Assembly (NCBI GenBank): GCA_943789465.1
Contig: CALSUF010000002.1
Coordinates: forward strand, 372,001-436,000
Source of the DNA: an uncultured Flavobacteriaceae bacterium
GTDB lineage: Bacteria; Bacteroidota; Bacteroidia; Flavobacteriales; Flavobacteriaceae
Length of the DNA stretch: 64,000 nt
Reading direction: 5' to 3'
The translations under genes were made by a program, and so were the position numbers. The notes under the pieces are model-generated. The model worked only from the letters and a program-made list of their open reading frames with translations, was not told the origin of the DNA and made no database searches. Of this stretch, positions 16,067 to 23,396 are shown one piece after another (within the stretch, counting starts at the first letter, position 1; each line of letters opens with the position of its first letter).

Positions 16067-17451
16067 AGCCCTGCTATATTTTTTATTTCCTCAATAATAT
16101 TCTCTGCTAAAACATCTGCTTTATCCTGAGAAGGTGCTTCTGTATAGATACGGATAATCGGCTCAGTATTACTTTTTCTTAAGTGCACCCATTCTGTTGG
16201 GAAATCAATTTTAACCCCATCAATAGTAGATATTTGTTCGTGCGCATACTTGGTTTCCATTGCTTCTAAAATAGCATCTACATCTATGGATGGATTTAAG
16301 TCAATTTTCTTTTTACTCATAAAATAAGAAGGGTAGCCAGCTCTCAATGTACTCACTGCAATCTTACGTTCAGCTAATAAGCTTAAAAAGAGGGCAACTC
16401 CTACCAAAGCATCACGTCCATAATGGGACTCCGGAAAGATGATACCTCCGTTGCCCTCTCCTCCAATGACCGCTTGGGTTGCTTTCATAGCATTGACCAC
16501 ATTCACTTCACCAACGGCACTGGCTGTATAAGTTCCGCCATGTTTTTCGGTCACATCTCTTAATGCCCGTGTAGAACTGAGATTGCTCACCGTGTTCCCT
16601 GGACGTTGACTTAATATATAATCGGCACAAGCAACTAACGTATATTCTTCACCAAACATAATTCCTTTTTCGTCCATAAATGCCAAACGATCCACATCTG
16701 GATCAACAGCAATTCCAAAATCGGCATTAGAAGAAACCACCTTTTCAGATAAATCGGTTAAATGTTGTTTCAGTGGTTCTGGGTTATGAGGAAATTGTCC
16801 ATTAGGCTCGCAATGTATTTTGACTGCTTCAACACCTAAACGTTCCAATAGTAGTGGAATCGCAATTCCTCCAGTAGAATTCACTGCATCTACCACCACT
16901 TTAAATTTACAATCCGAAATGGCTTTAACATTCACAAATTCTAAATCCAATACTTCGTCTATGTGAATGTCAAAGTATGCTTGATTTTCAGTGATGATTC
17001 CTAAGTCATCAACATCAGCGAATTCCATGGCATCGGCTTCAGCAATATCTAAAACATGTTGGCTATGCTCTGCATTTAAAAATTCACCATTCTGATCTAA
17101 AAGCTTTAAAGCATTCCATTGTTTTGGATTGTGACTGGCTGTTAAGATAATACCGCCATCTGCTTTTTCTAAAGGGACAGCAATTTCAACAGTTGGCGTG
17201 GTAGATAAATCTAAATCAATGACATCAATACCCAAACCAATGAGTGTATTCATGACTAAATTTTGAACCATACTTCCCGAAATTCGAGCGTCTCTTCCAA
17301 CAACCACACGGTAATTGTCTTTAGTGCGCTGTTGTTTGATCCACGTTCCATAAGCCGCAGCAAATTTTACAGTATCTATAGGAGTTAAATTGGTTCCAAC
17401 GGCACCACCAATGGTCCCTCGTATTCCAGAAATTGATTTAATTAGTGTCAT
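16063..17451 (-). CDS. glmM: phosphoglucosamine mutase
   Basis: An alpha-D-phosphohexomutase of 462 residues that converts glucosamine-6-phosphate to glucosamine-1-phosphate for peptidoglycan and LPS. The start chosen is ATG at 17449-17451 (MTLIKSISGIRGTIGG); a TTG at 17472 would add seven residues but overlaps a promoter-like TATATTTG, so the shorter form is preferred. Motifs in order: the phosphoserine loop TASHNP (Ser106), metal-binding DPDVDRL, the sugar-binding GEGNGGIIFP, and the phosphate-binding RKSNTEPIIRIYTEA. The assignment to glucosamine rather than mannose/glucose phosphate follows the Bacteroidetes GlmM orthologue pattern and is probable rather than certain. Convergent with the acyltransferase gene. 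Confidence 0.9.
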   Translation of the reverse strand: MTLIKSISGIRGTIGGAVGTNLTPIDTVKFAAAYGTWIKQQRTKDNYRVVVGRDARISGSMVQNLVMNTLIGLGIDVIDLDLSTTPTVEIAVPLEKADGGIILTASHNPKQWNALKLLDQNGEFLNAEHSQHVLDIAEADAMEFADVDDLGIITENQAYFDIHIDEVLDLEFVNVKAISDCKFKVVVDAVNSTGGIAIPLLLERLGVEAVKIHCEPNGQFPHNPEPLKQHLTDLSEKVVSSNADFGIAVDPDVDRLAFMDEKGIMFGEEYTLVACADYILSQRPGNTVSNLSSTRALRDVTEKHGGTYTASAVGEVNVVNAMKATQAVIGGEGNGGIIFPESHYGRDALVGVALFLSLLAERKIAVSTLRAGYPSYFMSKKKIDLNPSIDVDAILEAMETKYAHEQISTIDGVKIDFPTEWVHLRKSNTEPIIRIYTEAPSQDKADVLAENIIEEIKNIAGL

Positions 17452-17469
17452 ATGCAATATAAATTTCAA

Positions 17470-17477
17470 CAAATATA
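17470..17477 (-). promoter_or_regulatory. putative -7 promoter element (TATATTTG) for glmM
   Basis: Minus-strand TATATTTG is an exact TAnnTTTG match 18 bases upstream of the glmM ATG. Because transcription would begin downstream of the alternative TTG at 17472, it supports the ATG at 17451 as the start. Confidence 0.5.
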
Positions 17478-17522
17478 AGGCTTCAAATCAATTATATTAA
17501 AATGTATTCATAATTTCGCTCT

Positions 17523-18116
17523 ATGAATTACTTGGCACATATTTTACTTTCTGGAAACAATCCCGATGTTATGATTGGAAACTTTATTGCAGACAGTATT
17601 AAAGGCTCAAAATACAACTCCTACCCTCTTCAAATACAAAAGGGAATCTTATTACACCGCCAAATTGATACGGCTACAGATGTTCACCCTGCTTTTAGGC
17701 AAAGCACCAAACGACTTCACAAAAATTACGGGCATTATTCAGGAATTATTGTTGATATATTTTACGATCACTTTTTAGCTAAAAACTGGACGGATTATTC
17801 GGACGTTCCTTTAGCTGATTATATTCAGTCGTTTTATAAATTATTGCGTGATAACTTTGATCTACTCCCAGAAAACATTCAAAAAATGGCACCTATTATG
17901 ATGGAAGGCAACTGGCTCTTAATCTATGCAGATCTAGAAGGTATTGATCGTGTTTTGGCTGGCATGAATAGACGTACTAAAAACAGATCGGAAATGGACA
18001 AAGCTGGGCGCGAATTAAAAGAATTCTACACCTTTTTTGAAGCTGATTTTAAACTGGTAATGAAAGACCTTCAAGAACTGAGTAGTCGTTTTTTGACGGA
18101 TAATAATATCAACTAA
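17523..18116 (+). CDS. ACP phosphodiesterase (AcpH-type, DUF479)
   Basis: A 197-residue protein matching the AcpH family in length and pattern: N-terminal MNYLAHILLSGNNPDVMIGN, then GNFIADSIKG, then HRQIDTATDVHPAFRQS and VDIFYDHFLAKNW. AcpH removes the phosphopantetheine arm from acyl carrier protein; conserved Asp and His residues (FIAD, DIFYDHFLA) belong to an HD-like metal site. In Bacteroidetes the family is common and the biochemical role has been tested in few members, so substrate identity is by homology. It is divergent from glmM and its 3' end overlaps that of recG by 8 bases. Confidence 0.85.
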   Translation: MNYLAHILLSGNNPDVMIGNFIADSIKGSKYNSYPLQIQKGILLHRQIDTATDVHPAFRQSTKRLHKNYGHYSGIIVDIFYDHFLAKNWTDYSDVPLADYIQSFYKLLRDNFDLLPENIQKMAPIMMEGNWLLIYADLEGIDRVLAGMNRRTKNRSEMDKAGRELKEFYTFFEADFKLVMKDLQELSSRFLTDNNIN

Positions 18117-20217
18117 TATAATTCCAAATGTTCTTATACTTACCCATTTTGATATAGGTTTGAGCAATCGGTTGGTGGTTGACATCTACTAATTTCGGAT
18201 CGGCAACCAACACTTTTTTAGCCCAATGCCGTGCCAACGACAAAATGTCTTTATCTTTTATAATATTGGCGATTTTCATTTCTAAGACGCCACTTTGCTG
18301 AGTGCCCATCATATCTCCCGGACCACGGAGCCGTAAATCAACTTCCGCTATCTCAAATCCGTCACTAGAATTGACCATAGTTTTCATACGGGTTTTGCTG
18401 TTGTCGCCTAGTTTAGAGCCTGTCATTAAAATACAATAACTCTGCTCACTTCCACGTCCAACTCGTCCTCTCAACTGATGAAGTTGCGACAGTCCAAAAC
18501 GCTCAGCACTTTCAATAATCATTACGGAAGCATTAGGCACATTAACGCCTACTTCAATCACGGTGGTGGCAACCATAATCTGTGTTTCACCTTTGACAAA
18601 ACGCTGCATTTCAAATTCTTTATCAATAGGTTTCATCTGACCATGTACAATGGATACTTGATAGTTGGGCATTGGAAAATCACGTACAATACTTTCATAA
18701 CCATCCATTAAATCTTTAAAATCCAAGGTTTCACTTTCGTTAATCAATGGGTATACGATATAAATTTGACGACCTTTAGCAATTTCATCTCTAATAAACC
18801 CAAGTACTTTCAGTCGGTTGCTATCAAAACGATGTACAGTTTTAATCGGTTTTCTACCAGCAGGCAACTCATCAATCACAGAAATATCTAAATCTCCGTA
18901 AACAGACATCGCTAAGGTTCTTGGAATCGGTGTGGCAGTCATGACCAAAATATGAGGAGGGCATACGTTTTTCTTCCAGAGTTTACTGCGTTGTGCAACG
19001 CCAAAACGGTGTTGCTCGTCAATAATTGCCAACCCAAGATTCTTAAATTTGACCTTATTCTCCAAAAGAGCGTGCGTTCCAATAATGATCTGTAATTCGC
19101 CCGATTCTAACTGTTCATGAATGAGGCGTCGAGCCGCAGTTTTACTTGATCCTGTTAACAATCCGATCTTAACCCCAATTAGGTCACAAAAGGGTTTCAA
19201 GCTGTTGTAGTGTTGGAACGATAATATTTCAGTGGGTGCCATCAGAGTTGCTTGAAAATTGTTATCAATTGCAATCAACATAGACATCAACGCTACAATG
19301 GTTTTTCCGGAGCCTACATCACCCTGCAATAACCGATTCATTTGGGCATTACTGTCCATATCAATCCTAATTTCTTTCAATACACGTTTTTGAGCATTGG
19401 TCAGTTCAAACGGTAAATGCTCGTTATAAAACGTATTAAAATAAGATCCTACGGTCTCAAACCGATAGCCCTTTATTTTAGTCTTATGAATAATGTTTTT
19501 AAGAATGAGTTGAAGTTGGATGTAGAATAATTCTTCGAACTTTAATCGAAATTGCGATAAACTCAGCAGTTTTTGTGTCTTTGGAAAATGAATATTTAAA
19601 AGGGCTTCCCCTTTAGAAATCAATTTTTGATGCTCCAATATTTCCGTAGAAAGGGATTCTTCAAAGCTCCCATTCAGTTGCAAAAAAAGTTGTTCCATGA
19701 TCTTGCAAATCACACGGTTTGAAATACCTCGGTTCGCTAGCTTTTCAGTAGATGGATAAATAGGTTGAATGGCTTTCGACAGACTCTTTTCATAATCTGT
19801 TTTGAGTTCAATATCCGGATGCGGCATGCTAAAGACGCCATTAAACAAATTAATCTTTCCAAAAATCACATAATCAGAATGGGTTTTCAGTTGCTCACGG
19901 ATCCATTTATGTCCTCTAAACCAAACCAACTCTAAGTAGCCTGTTTCATCTCGAAAGGTTGCTACAAGACGTTTTCCACGTTTCTGACCTAGTTCTTTAA
20001 AACCAGTAATCTGTCCAACAATTTGAACCTCAGCATTGGAAGCTTGAAGTTCTGATACTTTATAAAAACGGGTGCGATCGATGTAGCGATTTGGAAATAA
20101 GTTTATTAGGTCTTGGTAGGTATGAATCCCTAATTCTTTACGCAATACTTCGGCACGCCCAGGACCAACGCCTTTCAGATAATCAATTGGGGTTTGAAGT
20201 AATGTGTTTTGCATCAA
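18109..20217 (-). CDS. recG: ATP-dependent DNA helicase RecG
   Basis: A 702-residue superfamily 2 helicase that regresses stalled forks and processes Holliday junctions. The N-terminal wedge/OB domain starts TPIDYLKGVGPGRAEVLRKE (helix-hairpin-helix-like GVGPGRA) and continues to about residue 250. The helicase core has Walker A GDVGSGKT, motif II DEQHRFG, motif III MTATPIPRTLAM, and C-terminal LRGRVGRGSEQSYCIL with the RecG hallmark LRLRGPGDMMGTQQSG. Length is as expected. The initiation codon is one of two adjacent ATGs. It lies 6 bases upstream-side of the DUF7935-like gene end (20224), so the two are probably co-transcribed. Confidence 0.97.
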   Translation of the reverse strand: MMQNTLLQTPIDYLKGVGPGRAEVLRKELGIHTYQDLINLFPNRYIDRTRFYKVSELQASNAEVQIVGQITGFKELGQKRGKRLVATFRDETGYLELVWFRGHKWIREQLKTHSDYVIFGKINLFNGVFSMPHPDIELKTDYEKSLSKAIQPIYPSTEKLANRGISNRVICKIMEQLFLQLNGSFEESLSTEILEHQKLISKGEALLNIHFPKTQKLLSLSQFRLKFEELFYIQLQLILKNIIHKTKIKGYRFETVGSYFNTFYNEHLPFELTNAQKRVLKEIRIDMDSNAQMNRLLQGDVGSGKTIVALMSMLIAIDNNFQATLMAPTEILSFQHYNSLKPFCDLIGVKIGLLTGSSKTAARRLIHEQLESGELQIIIGTHALLENKVKFKNLGLAIIDEQHRFGVAQRSKLWKKNVCPPHILVMTATPIPRTLAMSVYGDLDISVIDELPAGRKPIKTVHRFDSNRLKVLGFIRDEIAKGRQIYIVYPLINESETLDFKDLMDGYESIVRDFPMPNYQVSIVHGQMKPIDKEFEMQRFVKGETQIMVATTVIEVGVNVPNASVMIIESAERFGLSQLHQLRGRVGRGSEQSYCILMTGSKLGDNSKTRMKTMVNSSDGFEIAEVDLRLRGPGDMMGTQQSGVLEMKIANIIKDKDILSLARHWAKKVLVADPKLVDVNHQPIAQTYIKMGKYKNIWNYIS

Positions 20218-20223
20218 TCCACT

Positions 20224-20748
20224 TTAATAGGTTAATAAAAGGCTCACTTCATTTTTTAAATACGCTAAAGCAACATTACTTGGCGACGGCGTATCCATTG
20301 ATTTTGTGAGAACTAATTCACGGAATTTATCTGCTGTGCTAGAATTATTTGAAATATCACAATTTCTGATAAACTGAATGGTTGTATTTTTAGCGGTTAA
20401 AATAACATTCCAACATTCTTCTGACAAATATATTTGTTGTGCCAAATTATGTTCAAATTCTTGTTCTATAGTTTGTATGAGTAATTGTTCATAATCTTCT
20501 TTACGTTGAGAAATAGGTTGAATTCTAATCAATAAATTATTTGGAGCCATGCGTTCTAAAACCAAGGTCAAACGTTCGTAAGCCTGAAGTTTTACAGGAA
20601 GTACTTCTTTTTGAAGTGATTTATGAAGGATGTAGTGACGGCGTTTATTTTCATTATTGGTGTATTCTTTAAAAAATAAATAGGCTACCGCTCCTGTTAG
20701 AAGCGCAGGAATACAATACATGATCAGGCTATAAAACTCAATTTCCAT
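20224..20748 (-). CDS. conserved hypothetical membrane-anchored protein (DUF7935-like)
   Basis: A 174-residue protein with a single N-terminal membrane helix (about residues 8-26, IMYCIPALLTGAVAYLFF), followed by a charged, mostly helical cytoplasmic or periplasmic part. KSLQKEVLPVKLQAYERLTL and LVLERMAPNNLLIRIQP are strongly reminiscent of a conserved Bacteroidetes family next to recG, which I recall as DUF7935; this label is from memory. No enzymatic motif is visible. It is 6 bases ahead of recG on the same strand, and the restriction-modification genes lie immediately upstream, separated by 97 bases with no clear terminator. Function unknown. Confidence 0.6.
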   Translation of the reverse strand: MEIEFYSLIMYCIPALLTGAVAYLFFKEYTNNENKRRHYILHKSLQKEVLPVKLQAYERLTLVLERMAPNNLLIRIQPISQRKEDYEQLLIQTIEQEFEHNLAQQIYLSEECWNVILTAKNTTIQFIRNCDISNNSSTADKFRELVLTKSMDTPSPSNVALAYLKNEVSLLLTY

Positions 20749-20845
20749 TTAAATATGTGATGTGTTGATTAATAAATGCCAAGTTAATAATTTCCAACTA
20801 ATATAAGAGTCGTTGTGGGTTTTGAAATGTAAAACTTGAGATGAT

Positions 20846-21925
20846 TTATTTTATAAATCTGATTTGCAAGTTGAGTTTGAAAAATAATCCTCCATCATCT
20901 TCGTATATCGTTCCAAAGTCATGTCTGCTAGAACTGGCCGTATCTAATTTCGTATTATTAAATAGGTAATCCTCAAATTCGTTTCTGTTGTATATGTGAT
21001 AACATAAAACGTCTCCGTTTTCTTTTACAATTAAATATCCACCAGTTGCATCGTATTGACCTGTCCAAACTTTAGATGGCATCATTCCTAAAGCTACATC
21101 TGTTAAAAACCGTTTGATTTTATATTCATAAAATTTATGTTGGTTAGAAAGATCAAAGCTTAAAGGGTTTTTAAAATCAATATTATCAACTAAATCTATA
21201 ACTCTAGAATTATTACTAGAATAAAATTCAAAGACGATTTGAGATAATATTTCTGGAAGCTTACTATCTATTAAAATTAAATTATTAGAAAATATTTGTT
21301 TTTCAGTATTTGTAAAAACAAATTGACCATCCAATTGTAAAATAGAATTTATTCTATCCATTATTTTACTTCTAGAATCAATTGAGTTTATAATTTTAAT
21401 TTCTGATTCAATTAATTTTAAATTAGTTATTTTGAAAATGAAATTTGTAGTTTTACCTGCATTTAGTAAAGTAGAAGGACTGCCTAATTGGGATTTTATA
21501 CTAAAGCCTAAAGCAGGCCGTTGCTTTGTTCTTTGGTCGTGAATAACAATTGTAATATCTGTTTTTACGGTTGAACTTGCTTTTAATGAAAAACAATTTA
21601 TAGATTGCATAAATTCTTCAACTTCTGGAACTGAAAAGGTTCTTTCTTTATTAGCTTTGATTTTTTCAAGTAAAAATTTAGCCTTTTCTTTAAATTCTGA
21701 AACTGCAATTTTCAAAACTTCTTCTCCTCCATCTATAACTATGATTTCATCTTTAATTGAATATTCAAAGTTGTCATTACTTTCAGTTCTTAAAACACTT
21801 ATAATAGGGTATACAATTCCTTCAAGTTTCTCAATGTCTTTGTTACCAAGATATAATTGCTTATCTCCTAGTAATTTAAAAAGAGTATATATTTCGCTCC
21901 ATTCTCCTTTATTTCCTGAAATCAT
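20846..21925 (-). CDS. HpaII-family type II restriction endonuclease (predicted CCGG)
   Basis: A 359-residue protein close in length to R.HpaII (about 358). It starts MISGNKGEWSEIYTLFKLLG, similar to the R.HpaII N-terminus, and ends FFKLNLQIRFIK. A plausible catalytic element is the ALGFSIKSQLGSPSTLLNAG stretch near residue 145, resembling the xxK part of a PD-(D/E)XK-like core; I am not sure of the fold. Its ATG overlaps the TGA of the methyltransferase gene (ATGA at 21922-21925), so it is translated after the protective enzyme. No controller protein gene is present. Base composition looks markedly more AT-rich than neighbours (rows 21241 and 21361 have 11 and 9 G/C of 60). Cut site CCGG is inferred from the family. 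Confidence 0.82.
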   Translation of the reverse strand: MISGNKGEWSEIYTLFKLLGDKQLYLGNKDIEKLEGIVYPIISVLRTESNDNFEYSIKDEIIVIDGGEEVLKIAVSEFKEKAKFLLEKIKANKERTFSVPEVEEFMQSINCFSLKASSTVKTDITIVIHDQRTKQRPALGFSIKSQLGSPSTLLNAGKTTNFIFKITNLKLIESEIKIINSIDSRSKIMDRINSILQLDGQFVFTNTEKQIFSNNLILIDSKLPEILSQIVFEFYSSNNSRVIDLVDNIDFKNPLSFDLSNQHKFYEYKIKRFLTDVALGMMPSKVWTGQYDATGGYLIVKENGDVLCYHIYNRNEFEDYLFNNTKLDTASSSRHDFGTIYEDDGGLFFKLNLQIRFIK

Positions 21926-23187
21926 ACAGTTTTAAGTTTTTCGATAATCTTTTTTGCAGTTGCCTGAATTGCTGGAACTGCAACAGAATTACCAAATTGT
22001 TTATACGCTTGAGCATCGGAAACTACAATTTTATAATCATTTGGAAAACCTTGTAATCTTGCCCACTCTCTAGGAGTCATTTTACGAATCCCTTCTTTAT
22101 TTACTTCGCCTGTAATATGTGTTACTGGGGTGAAATCTTTTAATCTAAAATCATAAACTAAATTTCGTTCTCGTCCCATTCCTCCACAAACAACAGCATT
22201 TGCTGTGCCATTATTTGGAATTATCTCATATCCAAAACCATTGCCTTTACTTTCGTGCCTTGCTTTATGGTTTCGTAAGGTATTTACATACGTTTCGGAT
22301 AAATAGTATTTTACAGAAACTGTTTCGGATTCTAAGATATCTTCTAGAGTAGCTTTTTTCTTAACTGGTTTTGGATATTCAAATTCTGTAATTCCCAAAT
22401 CTTTTCTAAAACCGACAATAAAAATTCGCTCCCTATTTTGTGGAACTCCATATTTCTTAGCATTCATTATTCGTGGTTCTGGCACAAAATATCCTAAATC
22501 ATCTCTCAAAACATTAAGAATAGTTGCTAAAGTTTTTCCTTTATCATGACTTCTTAAGCCTTTTACATTTTCTAAAAATATTGCTTTAGGTCTTTTATTT
22601 TTAATAATTTCTGCGACATCAAAAAACAAGGTTCCTCTTGTGTCTTCAAAACCCCCTCTTTTTCCAGCAATTGAAAATGCTTGACAAGGAAAACCCGCAC
22701 ACAAAACATCAAATCCGTCGGGAATATAATTTTTAGTTATTTTTTTAGTAATATCTCCAAATGGAACTTCACCAAAATTAGCTTGATATGTTTGTTTTGA
22801 ATACTTATCCCATTCACTTGTGAAAACACATTTTCCTTTAAGATTTTGTAATGCCAATCTAAACCCTCCAATTCCTGCAAATAAATCAATAAACTTAAAA
22901 CCTGGTTTTTTTGGGGCGGGAAAAGGAATATTTTCTTGTTGAAAAATCAAATATTGTAGTGCCTGCTCAGCTACTAAATTCGATATTTCTTCTTCTGGGA
23001 ATTTATATTCAAATAAATTTTTAACGTGTTCTATAGCATCGGGCTTGTAAAACTGAGAAACTCCATTTTTGTGATTATGTAAATAATGTGTAAAAGCAGC
23101 TTCTGTATCTTTCCCAGATTCAATAAGTCTTATTTTGAACTTTTTATCTTCAAAACTTTCAATCGATATTTTTTCTTTTAGAAGCAC
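21922..23187 (-). CDS. DNA (cytosine-5-)-methyltransferase of an HpaII-type R-M system
   Basis: A 421-residue m5C methyltransferase with all diagnostic motifs in order: I FIDLFAGIGGFR (99-110), IV GFPCQAFS with catalytic Cys168, VI FLENVKG (204-210), VIII VPQNRERIFIVGF, IX RKMTPREWARLQGFP (368-382) and X AYKQFGNSVAVPAI (394-407). The region between VIII and IX (about 280-365) is the target-recognition domain. Unlike most such enzymes, which start close to motif I, it carries about 97 residues before motif I, rich in charged residues and histidines. It precedes the restriction gene and overlaps it by 4 bases. CCGG specificity is an inference from the partner endonuclease. Methylated base would be a cytosine of that site. 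Confidence 0.93.
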   Translation of the reverse strand: MLLKEKISIESFEDKKFKIRLIESGKDTEAAFTHYLHNHKNGVSQFYKPDAIEHVKNLFEYKFPEEEISNLVAEQALQYLIFQQENIPFPAPKKPGFKFIDLFAGIGGFRLALQNLKGKCVFTSEWDKYSKQTYQANFGEVPFGDITKKITKNYIPDGFDVLCAGFPCQAFSIAGKRGGFEDTRGTLFFDVAEIIKNKRPKAIFLENVKGLRSHDKGKTLATILNVLRDDLGYFVPEPRIMNAKKYGVPQNRERIFIVGFRKDLGITEFEYPKPVKKKATLEDILESETVSVKYYLSETYVNTLRNHKARHESKGNGFGYEIIPNNGTANAVVCGGMGRERNLVYDFRLKDFTPVTHITGEVNKEGIRKMTPREWARLQGFPNDYKIVVSDAQAYKQFGNSVAVPAIQATAKKIIEKLKTV

Positions 23188-23396
23188 TTATATTTATTGT
23201 AGATTACTCATGCAAGTTAAGAAAAATTTATCATTTTAAAATGGTAAAACCTGAACGGATTACAAAGAATAATTTGCTTTTGTGACGTTTGTTTTTAGCT
23301 TTTAGTAACTTCCCTATAATTGTTTATAATTTATAAGAATTCATCTTAAAAATACGAATTACATTCCTTAATTTCACATCTTAGAAAAAATGAAAT

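Noticed and set aside
20749-23396. Flanking direct repeats of the restriction-modification pair
   Set aside because: The only similarity is a short CAAGTTAA-type string on each side with differing neighbours; such AT-rich octamers are expected by chance.
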